From IMG/VR virus record IMGVR_UViG_3300013137_000013, positions 1 through 64,000 of that record: a stretch of 64,000 nucleotides of DNA; one strand, 5' to 3'. How positions within the stretch are numbered: the stretch's first letter is position 1; each line of letters starts with the position of its first letter. This document shows, piece after piece, positions 15,011 to 24,364 of the stretch. Both the position numbers and the translations under genes were made by a program. The notes beneath the pieces were generated by a model. That model had not been told where the DNA came from and did not search any database. It was given only the letters and a program-made list of their open reading frames with translations. Source of the DNA: a virus.

Positions 15011-16615
15011 ATGATGTTAAAAAATTTAGAACAATCCGACATTGAATACATCAAGAAGACTTACGTAGACAAAGCATTAACATGGGATGAAAGAATGGGA
15101 ATTCTTATGAGTCATTTTGGTAAATCCGAAAGAACTGTAAGAAAATGGTTGTCAAAGTTAGGAATAAAAGAGAAAACAAATGGAACAGCAAGAGGCGATG
15201 TAGAATCTCCCCAATTTGAAGAAGCTAAAAAAAAGCAGTTTGACAAAACTAAAAAAAGATTCATTGTAACCTGGGCGCAAAATAATACCCCTGTTCATAA
15301 GCAATTCTTAGAAAACATTAAGGCATATGCAAAATTTTTAGATGCAGACCTTCATGTAATTGCTGGAAGATATAAAAACCCAACTTCTGTTTTTGCAGAT
15401 AAAGACTTTGATTTTTGGGTAGAAGATGTCGCTCCGTATCTTGATGCTAACCGTCACGACATTCACAAATACGTTTCAATTCTATCAGATGTTAAAATTC
15501 AGCCCACTGCCGTAAACCCAATGAGCGGTTTAGAAGGAATGAGTGGGGTTAATTCTTGTATTTTTGGCTCTCCAAAGGTACAAATGGAAGTTATAGGCGC
15601 TCTGGAGGGTTATAGGCCAAAGTTGATGCTTACCACTGGTGCGGTCACTTTAAAGAACTATACGGACTCTAAAGCGGGAAAAAAGGGAGAATTTCATCAC
15701 ATTCTTGGATTTGTAGTAGTAGAAATTAAAGATGAAGAAAAATTCTTCGTCCGTCAAGTTACAGCTACTACAGATGGAGAATTTACAGACCTTTACTATT
15801 CTGTTAAAAATCAAGAAGTAAAAGAAATTGATGGAATAGAAGCTATTGTTTTGGGAGATATTCACCTGGGGCAAGTAGATGAAACTGTTATGAGTTCAAC
15901 AATTGACCTTTTAAACAAACTCAAGCCAGACAATACCATAATTCATGATTTATTTGATGGCTATTCTATAAGCCATCATGACATGAAAGACCCAATAAAA
16001 ATGTATAGGAAAAGTGTAGAAGGCCGAGATTCTCTTAAAAAAGAAGTTGACTATATGCTTACCTGGTTAGAAGAAATGAGGAAATATCATCTTGTAATTG
16101 TAAGAAGTAATCACGATGACTTTGTTGATAGGTGGATAATAAATACAGACTGGAAGAAAAATATTCCAAATTCAGTTGAATATATGGAATATACAAAAGC
16201 TCTACTTGAAGACAAAGCCCCCAACGGAATTATCCCTTACATTATTAACCAAAGGTTTAAAGATGTCAAAACTCTTGGTAGAATGGATTCGTTTAAAGTT
16301 AAAAAATGGGAATTGGGGGTTCACGGAGATTACGGGCAAAATGGAAGTCAGGGTTCAATTACACAATTTAGAAAATTAAATACAAAACTGGTTATTGGTC
16401 ACTCTCATACTCCAGGAAGGAAAGATGGAGTTTTGCAGGTTGGAACATCTACCAAAAAGAGACTTGGGTACAACCTTGGTGCCAGCACATGGCTAAATTC
16501 ACACGTTATTATTCACAGAGATGGAAAAGCACAACATGTAAATTTCCTTGACGGAGAATATACAACATTTAAAATGGAAAATTTTCAGAAAAAGACTGCA
16601 AAACATAAAAAATAA
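15011..16615 (+). CDS. Metallophosphoesterase with N-terminal helix-turn-helix, 534 aa
   Basis: Residues about 24-51 look like a helix-turn-helix (WDERMGILMSHFGKSERTVR, then KWLSKLGI). The C-terminal half is a calcineurin-like phosphoesterase: GDIHLG (D283, H285), HDLFDG near 316, SNHDDF (N367, H368) and GHSHTP (H464, H466), which together give the two-metal site. Large phages encode related proteins, and the family also includes phage T5 A1-like proteins implicated in host DNA breakdown. That likeness is architectural only. A Bacteroidota-type promoter suggests early expression. A nuclease or phosphodiesterase acting on DNA is inferred, and the substrate is not proven. Confidence 0.8.
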   Translation: MMLKNLEQSDIEYIKKTYVDKALTWDERMGILMSHFGKSERTVRKWLSKLGIKEKTNGTARGDVESPQFEEAKKKQFDKTKKRFIVTWAQNNTPVHKQFLENIKAYAKFLDADLHVIAGRYKNPTSVFADKDFDFWVEDVAPYLDANRHDIHKYVSILSDVKIQPTAVNPMSGLEGMSGVNSCIFGSPKVQMEVIGALEGYRPKLMLTTGAVTLKNYTDSKAGKKGEFHHILGFVVVEIKDEEKFFVRQVTATTDGEFTDLYYSVKNQEVKEIDGIEAIVLGDIHLGQVDETVMSSTIDLLNKLKPDNTIIHDLFDGYSISHHDMKDPIKMYRKSVEGRDSLKKEVDYMLTWLEEMRKYHLVIVRSNHDDFVDRWIINTDWKKNIPNSVEYMEYTKALLEDKAPNGIIPYIINQRFKDVKTLGRMDSFKVKKWELGVHGDYGQNGSQGSITQFRKLNTKLVIGHSHTPGRKDGVLQVGTSTKKRLGYNLGASTWLNSHVIIHRDGKAQHVNFLDGEYTTFKMENFQKKTAKHKK

Positions 16616-16635
16616 ATTTTTTTTAAATATTTAGC

Positions 16636-16667
16636 AAAAAGCCTTTACAATCGTAATGGCTTTTTTT
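16636..16667 (+). terminator. Rho-independent terminator
   Basis: The stem AAAAAGCC pairs with GGCTTTTT around an internal TTAC...GTAA helix, followed by a T-run. It closes the metallophosphoesterase transcript 20 bases after the stop codon. Confidence 0.8.
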
Positions 16668-16690
16668 ATTTTTTGTCTAAATAACCCGTT

Positions 16691-17038
16691 ATGGACGAAA
16701 AGTTTTTAAAAAGAACTAAATACACATTTGGTGCTCCAATAATTACTGTCGAGCTCACCGATGAAATGATAACAGAATTATTCGAAACCGCAGTTGAAGA
16801 TTTTGACATGTATTCAAAAATTTCAAGAAGAGGCACAAAAAGCCTTAGAGAAATAAAAGATACCTGGATTAAAAAATACACCATTGCACTTTGTAAGGAA
16901 ACGATAGGAATGATAAGGGAAAAAATTGACGGAGCAACCAATATTCCTTCTGGAAATTTGAAACTCGAATACGAAAGTTTGCTTGCTGAAAGTCGTAAAG
17001 AAAAATCATTCCTTATAAGTATTTGTTTAAATAAATAA
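16691..17038 (+). CDS. Neck/head-completion-like structural protein, 115 aa
   Basis: The N-terminus (KYTFGAPIITVELTDEMITE at residues 9-28, then LFETAVEDFDMYSK) resembles head-to-tail neck proteins of T4-like and marine myophages. In those, a G-x-P-x-x-x-VEL-T-D segment precedes a helical domain. The rest is helical and charged. There are no catalytic motifs. A structural role at the head-tail connection is inferred from this likeness and the protein size, and I am only moderately sure. Confidence 0.5.
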   Translation: MDEKFLKRTKYTFGAPIITVELTDEMITELFETAVEDFDMYSKISRRGTKSLREIKDTWIKKYTIALCKETIGMIREKIDGATNIPSGNLKLEYESLLAESRKEKSFLISICLNK

Positions 17039-17066
17039 ATCTAAAATCAACTTTAAAATACACAAC

Positions 17067-17837
17067 ATGAAAAAATTAGGAATATCAATTGACGGAGTAA
17101 TTAGAAATTATCTTGATGCATTCGATAAACAATACAGAAAAGCTTTTATTTATAATGAAAGTATTGTTGAAATGAGCGAAGAGTTCAAATATAAGGAACC
17201 AACCGAGATGGATATAGAAGCCAAAGCAAAGCAAATTGAAGAAAGGACTAAAGAATTAATTTCTCTTCCCGTAGACTCTCCAGACCTTTTGAATCACTAT
17301 CAATTTAACGAAATTAAAGAATTTGAAAACGAAAATGCTTTCCAACAAGATTCTACTGAGCAAAATATTCTTTTCGAAAATTTTAATTCATTTGAAAACA
17401 GAGTTCTTACACCCCAGGAGGCACTTGAAAAATTTATGTACGAAAAGCATCCTTTTAGAATATTTGGCGACTCAGAAGAATTTCAAAATGCAATGAGCCA
17501 CTTTAATAGAATTCAGACATACGGACTGCAAAATAAACTTTTTGAAACCGTTTTGATTACCGACTTAAAGGCTTCTGCAATTTCTGCAAATTATTTTTTC
17601 CTTCACAAAACAGGATGTAGAGCAAGAAACATACAAGTTGTAAAAGACCACGCTGACAAGTGGAACTACTGTGATGTGCTTGTAGATGCCGCACCTGAAT
17701 CATTCCAAACAAAACCAGATGGAAAAATTTCAATCAAAATTGATAGACTATACAATCAACATGATGAAGCTGACTATACAATAAAAAACTTAAAAGAAGT
17801 TAATAATGAAATGTTACTTAAAAAAATATTTAAATAA
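17067..17837 (+). CDS. HAD-like protein with degenerate active site, 256 aa
   Basis: The ends resemble a HAD-superfamily 5'-nucleotidase: KLGISIDGVIRNYLDAF at residues 3-19, TDLKAS at 165-170, and CDVLVDAAPESF at 202-213 followed by a polar IKIDRLYNQ. The nucleophile position of motif I (normally DxDG) is Ser7 in SIDG, so phosphatase chemistry is not expected. Residues 45-130 are a charged helical insertion. I infer a pseudoenzyme or a protein that binds a partner or nucleotide. It lies between neck-like and helical proteins. The overall fold assignment is moderately supported. Confidence 0.5.
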   Translation: MKKLGISIDGVIRNYLDAFDKQYRKAFIYNESIVEMSEEFKYKEPTEMDIEAKAKQIEERTKELISLPVDSPDLLNHYQFNEIKEFENENAFQQDSTEQNILFENFNSFENRVLTPQEALEKFMYEKHPFRIFGDSEEFQNAMSHFNRIQTYGLQNKLFETVLITDLKASAISANYFFLHKTGCRARNIQVVKDHADKWNYCDVLVDAAPESFQTKPDGKISIKIDRLYNQHDEADYTIKNLKEVNNEMLLKKIFK

Positions 17838-17849
17838 AATTCAAAACTT

Positions 17850-18869
17850 ATGGCAAAGAAAATGAAAAATTCTGTTAAAACAGAAATGAAAAACATGGTT
17901 CAAAGAGAACTTGTTAGAATCATGGCAAAACAAATTTCCAATGAAGATTCCTTCAAAGAAATGGTTCAGGAAGTTATTAGTGATTTTTATGAAGAAGAAG
18001 CAGTAGTAGAAAATCAAACAAGCTATAATTCCAAGAAGGACTTACAAAAGGGCAGACTTGGACTTTTAACCGATATTATGAATGGGAAATACAAAGAAGA
18101 GTTTTTGACTTGTATCAATAAGGAATTGGAAGAAAAAAATTTATTAATGGATTCCTTAGTAACTCCACACAAATCTTCAATCCCAATACAAAAACAGTCT
18201 AATGTTGAACTTTCAAAAGAACAAATGGATGCGTTGTTTAGAATAAGTCCAACAAAACGTGCAGAAAATGAGAAAATAGACAATCTAGTTTTTAGCAAAG
18301 CAAATGTACATAACATGAGGATTTTGAATAATATAAATGCTGAACAGGCATCTCAGGATTATCAAAAAATTCAATGCACAAAAGAAATTTCCGACCAATT
18401 ATTTGATTATATTGAAAACAACAAAGGTAACTTAGATGCTACTCATGAACAATTGCACATTAACAACAAATCAATTGAAACCTATAAAGTCCACAATAAA
18501 GAAGAAAAAGAAAAAATAGGAAACTTCAAATTTGGCAAAGGATTTACTACAACACTTAATCCAAAATATTTTGCTTTTGAATTGGAAATTAAAACAAACG
18601 AATTAACCAAACAAAGAACACTTACTCTCAAAAATATAACAATGGAGTCAAACTCAATTTCAAAAGATGTTATGAGTGCTAAAAATATAGAAAAATTGCT
18701 AAACATAGTTCAAGAGATTTATTCCAATACCACAATTAAGCCTCTTTCGCAGACAGAGCCAATTACAGAAGAAGAAAAACGTGCTGCAAAAAAATTAAAA
18801 AGTAACCAACGTGCAAAAAAGGCTTGTAATACTATTAAAGCAAAAAAACAAATACAAAAAACAAAATAA
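17850..18869 (+). CDS. Hypothetical helical protein, 339 aa
   Basis: The N-terminus (residues 1-55) is an alternating basic/acidic helix (MKNMVQRELVRIMAKQ, then a run of E). The middle is mixed and the last 35 residues are very basic (EEKRAAKKLKSNQRAKKAC). No enzyme motif or membrane segment is seen. A basic tail could bind nucleic acid. It follows the HAD-like gene by 12 bases and is probably in the same transcript. Confidence 0.55.
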   Translation: MAKKMKNSVKTEMKNMVQRELVRIMAKQISNEDSFKEMVQEVISDFYEEEAVVENQTSYNSKKDLQKGRLGLLTDIMNGKYKEEFLTCINKELEEKNLLMDSLVTPHKSSIPIQKQSNVELSKEQMDALFRISPTKRAENEKIDNLVFSKANVHNMRILNNINAEQASQDYQKIQCTKEISDQLFDYIENNKGNLDATHEQLHINNKSIETYKVHNKEEKEKIGNFKFGKGFTTTLNPKYFAFELEIKTNELTKQRTLTLKNITMESNSISKDVMSAKNIEKLLNIVQEIYSNTTIKPLSQTEPITEEEKRAAKKLKSNQRAKKACNTIKAKKQIQKTK

Positions 18870-18928
18870 CCATTTATTTTATTTGGAAATTTAAGTAATA
18901 TTAACCTAACAAATGTAATTAAATTTAT

Positions 18929-20116
18929 ATGGAACAAGAAATGATTGATACCACGCAGATTGACCACAATGCATTAGTACAGTCTGTAATTGAAAAAGTA
19001 AGAAATAATGAATCGAAATATTATTTCTATTGCCCTCCTTTAAATGTACCCAGTGGGGGAATTGGCGTTTTAATCAAGATGGCAAGAATTATGAAAGATT
19101 CTGGCTATAACGTCAAGGTTGTTTTCGAACCAAGACAAGACCAGAGAGCATCTTTTGAAGAATCAAGAAAACAGAATAAACAGGTTGATATATTTGAAAA
19201 ATTTAATCCCCAGTGGTTGGATTTTGATTATTCAGACATTGATTTCTTCCCACTTGGAGATAAAACCATTGTTTACAATGATGGCACCAAACAAGAATGC
19301 GTTGCTTTAAATGTTAATCCAGAGGATTTCTTTATTATTCCAGAAGGATTTCCAAATATCATGAAAAAAATCATGCAGGTGGCATGTAAAAAGATTGTTT
19401 TGGCACAGAGCTGGTTTTATATTCTCAATTCTTTAAACACTGGCGAAACATGGCAGGGAATGGGTATATTTGATGTTATTTCAGTTTCCGATGCAATTAC
19501 AGAATATCTTCACACGGTTATGCCTGGACTAAAGATTAAAAACTTTTCACAAGGTATTAACAGAAAACTTTTCGCTGCTCCAGCCAAAATGTCCAACAAA
19601 TATCCAATGGTTGGATTTATGGGAAATAGGGGACAAGAAAACCAAATGAAAACATTCAACATTATTAAAACCTTCCAGGCATTTTATCCTCACTTAAGAT
19701 GGGTAAGATTTATTCAATTAAGCGGACTTTCTAAAAAAGATTTCGCAGAAAGATTGGCAAGCTGCGCATTTGTTTTATATACTGATGACATTGCTGGATT
19801 TGGAACATTACCTCTTGAATCTATGGCAAGTGGAACACACGTTGTTGGCTGGAATGCATATGGCGGAAAAGAATATGTTACCACAGAAAATGGATTTTGG
19901 ACTGTTAATGGAGATATTTTTCAAACAGCAGAAATTTTAGGTGTTGCTATTGATAAATGGTTAAACGGCGAAATGGATGTGGATGAAATTCAAGCATCTT
20001 ATGAAAAAACCCTTGAAAAATATACAGAAGAAGGGGAAAAAGAAAACTTCTTAAATATAATTAACGAATATAAAAATGAAAGAATCAATGAACTTGAAGG
20101 ACTTAAAAAACAGTAA
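18929..20116 (+). CDS. GT-B glycosyltransferase (GT4-like), 395 aa
   Basis: The N-terminal lobe begins with YYFYCPPLNVPSGGIGVLI near residues 31-49, a Gly-rich donor-side loop typical of GT4. The donor lobe carries YTDDIAGFGTLPLESMASG near 281-299, then HVVGWNAYGGKEYV, which matches the E-x7-E region that binds nucleotide sugar. It is complete in length. It forms a two-gene glycosyltransferase unit with the next gene, separate from the island at 4.9-13.7 kb. A 40-base overlap with that gene suggests coupling. Confidence 0.82.
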   Translation: MEQEMIDTTQIDHNALVQSVIEKVRNNESKYYFYCPPLNVPSGGIGVLIKMARIMKDSGYNVKVVFEPRQDQRASFEESRKQNKQVDIFEKFNPQWLDFDYSDIDFFPLGDKTIVYNDGTKQECVALNVNPEDFFIIPEGFPNIMKKIMQVACKKIVLAQSWFYILNSLNTGETWQGMGIFDVISVSDAITEYLHTVMPGLKIKNFSQGINRKLFAAPAKMSNKYPMVGFMGNRGQENQMKTFNIIKTFQAFYPHLRWVRFIQLSGLSKKDFAERLASCAFVLYTDDIAGFGTLPLESMASGTHVVGWNAYGGKEYVTTENGFWTVNGDIFQTAEILGVAIDKWLNGEMDVDEIQASYEKTLEKYTEEGEKENFLNIINEYKNERINELEGLKKQ

Positions 20117-21035
20117 TGTACTTGTCGCAATTTTTATTGACGATTTAAGTAATTTAATCACATTAGAAGAAACATTTTACAGTGTTTCTAAACAGACACA
20201 TAATGTTGATTTACTTGTGTTGCACTCAAACACATTTTCTGATGAGCAAATCAATTCTTTAAAGTCAGCATTGGATAAACCAAAGCTTATTTTAAGAAAG
20301 CAAAATGCAGAAGGAAAATTAGAAGAACAGGTTTTAGAAACTGATGGAAAAATAAATTATTTTTTAACCCCATCAAATTCTGATTCTTTTCCAAAAATTT
20401 TCAATGAAGGATTTAATGTTGCATCAGAAAATGAGTATGAATTCTTTTCCGTCATTGAACCAAATGATGTAGTAGGATTGAATTGGTATACCCAGGCAAA
20501 CATTTATGCAAAAGAAAATGAAAATGTTTCAATGTTCTTCCCAATTATTAGGAATACTGTAAATGGTGTTTTTAATGGGTTACTTAATGAAGCGCCTTGG
20601 GCTGAAGGACTTGCGGAAGAAGCAGGAAAAATTGATTTAAATCTTTTAAATCGTTTTAACTGTGTTGTTCCAACGGGCTCTATGCTTAAAATAAGTGCTC
20701 TCAAAGAATATAGCGAACAAAGGCAAGATGGAAAGTTTTATCCATTTAAAGAAAGCATGAAAATCAGTCATTATTATGAATTCTTAATGAGAATGGTTTA
20801 TAATGATGTGAAAGCAATGTGCATCCCCAGAATCGGGTACGAATTCAAAGTTAAAAACAATAATGAATTCAAACACGTTTATTGTAAAATTCCGCAGAAT
20901 ATTGCCCAAATTCCTGCTGAACAGGGAGGAATAACCCCAAATGAAGGCAAATTTTGGATGGAAACTGCGAAAAAAGAATATTTCTTTGATGAAGACAGGA
21001 ACAAAGTTTATGAAGAAGCGAGTCAGCAAAACTAA
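20076..21035 (+). CDS. GT2-like glycosyltransferase homologue, 319 aa
   Basis: The first half resembles a GT-A domain (VLVAIFIDDLSNLITLEETF, then LLVLHSNTFSDEQI), and EPNDVVGLNW falls where the DxD site would be. The metal motif is therefore atypical and activity uncertain. C-terminal FNCVVPTGSMLKISAL and SHYYEFLMRMVYND fit GT2 acceptor regions. An alternative start at 20088 would shorten the overlap with the preceding gene. It lies between the GT4 gene and the sigma factor. Confidence 0.55.
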   Translation: MKESMNLKDLKNSNVLVAIFIDDLSNLITLEETFYSVSKQTHNVDLLVLHSNTFSDEQINSLKSALDKPKLILRKQNAEGKLEEQVLETDGKINYFLTPSNSDSFPKIFNEGFNVASENEYEFFSVIEPNDVVGLNWYTQANIYAKENENVSMFFPIIRNTVNGVFNGLLNEAPWAEGLAEEAGKIDLNLLNRFNCVVPTGSMLKISALKEYSEQRQDGKFYPFKESMKISHYYEFLMRMVYNDVKAMCIPRIGYEFKVKNNNEFKHVYCKIPQNIAQIPAEQGGITPNEGKFWMETAKKEYFFDEDRNKVYEEASQQN

Positions 21036-22032
21036 GAAAAAACAAAACTTTGATATACAAAACGAGGATGAGGTATTAGATTTTTTTTGCCAGGAATGCG
21101 CAGATAGAAACGAACTCAAAGAGGACTCAGAAGAGCCAGAGTCTCAACTACCAGACGAATTCGAAGAAAAAATCTTAAACGAATCTGAATTAAAAATCGA
21201 AAGTAATGAGTTGGTACTTGATGAGAAAAGCGTTAAGACATATTGGACCGACGATACTGAAGCGGGGGTTATAGATTTTCTATACCTTAATGAATTTTTT
21301 TATGAAAATAGAATTAAAGAAGAGATAGAAGATGCACAAAAAGAAAAGCGTGTAGTAAACAAATTCTATTGCAATGAAATGCAAAGAAAGATGGAAGAAG
21401 TAATGCGCATTTCAGACCGTGTAGAAAGAAGGGAAAAAATTTTTAGAGAAAAAATTGAAACTCCGCTTAAAAAACTTGTCGAAAACATTCTTTTTAATTA
21501 TAAATTACTTTTACCATACACAGATTCAAAAACTCAGCAAAAAGATTGTTTTACCTTTTTATATCTTAAGTTTTCCAATTTTAACCCATGGAGAAAAACC
21601 AAATCCTTTTCTTATTTTGGAACTATTGCAAAACATCATTTTCTCGGAAACAAAAAAGAATTTTCCAAAAATTTGAAAATTCTTTATGACTATGATTCGA
21701 ACAAAGAAGAAGCTGACAACAAAAAAATAGAAGACCCTAAACCATATGTAAAAGAAGATACATTATCTGATTTTTTTAATTTTATCATATCGTCTATTGA
21801 ATCTGAACTAAATAAAGGTTCCTTATCTAAAAATGACCAAAAGGTCGGAGACGCAATAGTTCAAATTTTTAGAAACCACGAAATTTTAGGAGTATACAAT
21901 AAAAACCAAGTATACCAACTAATTAAAGAAAACACAGGACTAGAAACAAAAGATATAACTTACTCCTTACACAGATTCAGAATTATATATAAAGTTTTAA
22001 AACAAGAATTTGTGAATAAACGAGAAGAATAA
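21010..22032 (+). CDS. gp55-like late-transcription sigma factor (putative), 340 aa
   Basis: The ATG at 21010 is preferred over 20941 because an AGGA lies about 9 bases upstream and the longer form would lie deep inside the previous gene. Residues 1-100 are charged and acidic. From about 175 on, the LYLKFSNFNPWRKTKSFSYF then GTIAKHHFLGNKKEF block resembles sigma-70 region 2 as reduced in T4 gp55-like factors (F-x-P...K-x-F-S-Y-F...I-A). The C-terminus (HRFRIIYKVLKQEF) is basic and helical. In T4-like phages gp55 directs late transcription. Here it would read the TATTTATA boxes. No gp33 or gp45 homologue is in view. Confidence 0.55.
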   Translation: MKKRVSKTKKKQNFDIQNEDEVLDFFCQECADRNELKEDSEEPESQLPDEFEEKILNESELKIESNELVLDEKSVKTYWTDDTEAGVIDFLYLNEFFYENRIKEEIEDAQKEKRVVNKFYCNEMQRKMEEVMRISDRVERREKIFREKIETPLKKLVENILFNYKLLLPYTDSKTQQKDCFTFLYLKFSNFNPWRKTKSFSYFGTIAKHHFLGNKKEFSKNLKILYDYDSNKEEADNKKIEDPKPYVKEDTLSDFFNFIISSIESELNKGSLSKNDQKVGDAIVQIFRNHEILGVYNKNQVYQLIKENTGLETKDITYSLHRFRIIYKVLKQEFVNKREE

Positions 22033-22048
22033 TTTTTTTTTAGTCATA

Positions 22049-22056
22049 TATTTATA
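22049..22056 (+). promoter_or_regulatory. Late promoter box TATTTATA
   Basis: The exact octamer lies 15 bases before the ATG of the 126-residue gene that opens the tail/baseplate region. Confidence 0.65.
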
Positions 22057-22071
22057 GAAAAATTAATAATT

Positions 22072-22452
22072 ATGGCTGAAAAAATAGAAATTTCAAAAGA
22101 CGGTTATCTAGCTTTAATTAAACGAGTCTTTGAAAACAAACTCGAAGAAAGAGAGCTTGCCTTGGACAGATACAGAAAGGCGGATGACCAAATGGAAACT
22201 GCAGAGCAGTTTGCAATAATGGGAAAAAATGCTGTTTCCTTTTTAAACCTAGCGTCCTTATCTACAAATGATTTAGCGGCACTGGCCAAAGAGGTCAAAA
22301 GTCTTGTCTATAAAGACGAAGTAGGCGGCGACATCAATCTTAATTTATCTGAGGATTGGAAAACAGCCATTTCCGAAAAAATTGAAGAGGTTGAAAAAGC
22401 AAGAACTTCTTCTAGGAACGTAGATAACAACAACGATAGCGAGGGAAAATAA
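22072..22452 (+). CDS. Small helical tail-region protein, 126 aa
   Basis: The protein is almost all helix, with a charged N-terminal coiled-coil-like region and a disordered Asn/Ser tail (DNNNDSEGK). It has no catalytic motif. It opens the 22-49 kb virion region with its own late box and overlaps the next start by one base. I infer a small virion or assembly protein; no homologue is recognised. Confidence 0.55.
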   Translation: MAEKIEISKDGYLALIKRVFENKLEERELALDRYRKADDQMETAEQFAIMGKNAVSFLNLASLSTNDLAALAKEVKSLVYKDEVGGDINLNLSEDWKTAISEKIEEVEKARTSSRNVDNNNDSEGK

Positions 22453-23924
22453 TGGCATATACAGTACCACTCGACCAACCTTTAAGCGAAACCCAAGCTA
22501 AATTAATTGCCCAAGTAGGGACAATGAAAAATCTCGCCAATCTTTCCTTTTTAAAAAAGTTTAAATTTAAAAGGGAAGAAAATATGTCTTTATTTGACTA
22601 TTTGCTTAAAATATTAAGGTCAATGGGTATTGACCCAGAAATTATATTAACTGCCTTCCTAAATGATTTTTTCAGAACTGATAAAGTAGTAGATTTTCTA
22701 ATTACTGCTATTGCAAGATTAGCAACATCTATAAATAAACAATTGGATTCTAATGCACAGCTTTCATTTACTCCAGGTGATGATGTTGTTATGGATGATG
22801 CACGAATTAAAGAATTAAATGACTCTAATTATAAATATTTAAACAATTTTTCTGTAAGTTTGGATAGCATGACAGTTCCCCTTAAGCCTGCCTTATATAA
22901 ACTCATAGATGCACTAAGAACCAGAATGATTCAAGAACTCATGGTTATAATTTTTGGGAAACCAAAAAAGGCAGTAACTGGACCCAATGGCATGGTTACT
23001 GATGACAATAGAATGAATGAACTCATTGATGAAAGTGTGTGCGGTGGAGAAACAATATTTAGTGTATCTAATCCAGCTGCTATAAACTTTGGAGATTTAG
23101 AATATAATAGACTTCAAAAATTAGAAAAAGCAAAAAACGGAAATCTTTCTTTTTCCATTACTTGCCAAGGCGTACAAATAACGCTTCCAGATGACCCGAT
23201 GTATTTGTTTAAAAGTGTACCTCCAGGATTTCAAGGCGGAGAATCCGTATCACCCGAAGAGGCAATGACGAATGTTTTTAATTTTGTATCTAATCAAGTA
23301 CAAAAACAAACAAGTGGTGCGAGTAGTCAGTCTAATGCTTCGTCTGCTGGTAAAAGTTTTATTCAAAAATTTTTAGAATCTTTAATTGCTTCGATTACAA
23401 CATTGGTAAAACCTTTTTTTGTTGGAATTATTGGAACAGTGCCAGGAGAAGCACAGGGTCTTGCACCAGAGGCTTTTGATTTATTACAACAAGGATTGCT
23501 AAACATGGTTTTTCCAGGTTCAGTAACAACTGACCCTAATACAGGGAAAAGAGTTGGTGATTATGTTCCACCTTCAAGTTGCGAAATTAATAGTCAATAC
23601 CAAAAAGGAGCTTTAGATTCAATTAAAAAGAAAAAAGTATCTTTGATAATTATATTGTGTAATTTACTATTAAATATTGCCATAGGTTTTATCATGGCCT
23701 ATGTTCTTGAGAAGATAAAAAAAATGATTAAAAAATATGTAGCAAAAAGAGCACAAGAAAAAGCTGCAAGAAAAATTCAAAAATTAAAAGATAAATATGC
23801 AACATCCGTTGCTGGAAGACAAAAAAAGAAAACAGATAGAGCTGTAAGACAAATAAAATTAATGAAGAAAATTTTTGGAATCCTTCAGGCAAACGCTGGC
23901 TCATTTACCCCTACCCCTAAATAA
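22452..23924 (+). CDS. Virion protein with C-terminal membrane helix, 490 aa
   Basis: This is a long protein of unknown family. A hydrophobic segment at about residues 395-415 (VSLIIILCNLLLNIAIGFIM) is followed by a very basic region (KKMIKKYVAKRAQEKAARK). The layout suits a tail protein that inserts into or contacts the membrane during DNA delivery, or one awaiting assembly on the inner membrane. The gene lies between a small helical protein and baseplate genes. The membrane helix is seen directly; the role is inference. Confidence 0.55.
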   Translation: MAYTVPLDQPLSETQAKLIAQVGTMKNLANLSFLKKFKFKREENMSLFDYLLKILRSMGIDPEIILTAFLNDFFRTDKVVDFLITAIARLATSINKQLDSNAQLSFTPGDDVVMDDARIKELNDSNYKYLNNFSVSLDSMTVPLKPALYKLIDALRTRMIQELMVIIFGKPKKAVTGPNGMVTDDNRMNELIDESVCGGETIFSVSNPAAINFGDLEYNRLQKLEKAKNGNLSFSITCQGVQITLPDDPMYLFKSVPPGFQGGESVSPEEAMTNVFNFVSNQVQKQTSGASSQSNASSAGKSFIQKFLESLIASITTLVKPFFVGIIGTVPGEAQGLAPEAFDLLQQGLLNMVFPGSVTTDPNTGKRVGDYVPPSSCEINSQYQKGALDSIKKKKVSLIIILCNLLLNIAIGFIMAYVLEKIKKMIKKYVAKRAQEKAARKIQKLKDKYATSVAGRQKKKTDRAVRQIKLMKKIFGILQANAGSFTPTPK

Positions 23925-23940
23925 ACTTAATTATGTTATT

Positions 23941-24363
23941 ATGGCAGCACCATTCGTAGATATAGACCCCAAATTAAACATTTCAGAAGACGTTGCTGAT
24001 TTGTTATTAACGCTCATGAGTGATTCTTTTGAGTTAAATAGAAATTTAACAGTATATGAAATTTTAGCTGAAAAAATAAGACCTGGAATAAATTCAGATG
24101 TTTTATCAAATGCTATAATTTCAAGATTTAAAGAAATCGGCCTACCAAGTGGACCTTTAGTAAATGGAGCACAAAATGTAATGGAAGCTTTTGTGGTTGT
24201 ATTTTGTGAAGAACTTGTAGATGCCATACAAAATGACATGAGAGTAGATATTGGTATTTTCCCAGGCGGAACTGTTAATACAAATGGAGCCAATGCTGGA
24301 GGTCCAGTGGTTTCCATAGGAACAACTGTAAATGCACAACAAGGTATAGGAATAGCTAGATAA
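23941..24363 (+). CDS. Tail-region protein of unknown function, 140 aa
   Basis: The start at 23941 is chosen because an upstream ATG at 23875 lies inside the previous gene. The first 95 residues are helical (ISEDVADLLLTLMSDSF, EAFVVVFCEELVDAIQ). The C-terminus is Gly/Asn/Val-rich (GTVNTNGANAGGPVV), like a flexible or beta-structured tail. The position just before the baseplate hub suggests a tail or baseplate subunit. No family is recognised. Confidence 0.55.
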   Translation: MAAPFVDIDPKLNISEDVADLLLTLMSDSFELNRNLTVYEILAEKIRPGINSDVLSNAIISRFKEIGLPSGPLVNGAQNVMEAFVVVFCEELVDAIQNDMRVDIGIFPGGTVNTNGANAGGPVVSIGTTVNAQQGIGIAR

Positions 24364-24364
24364 T

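Noticed and set aside
20941-21009. An earlier start for the sigma-like protein
   Set aside because: The extra residues lie wholly within the upstream glycosyltransferase frame. The 21010 start has the better upstream context.
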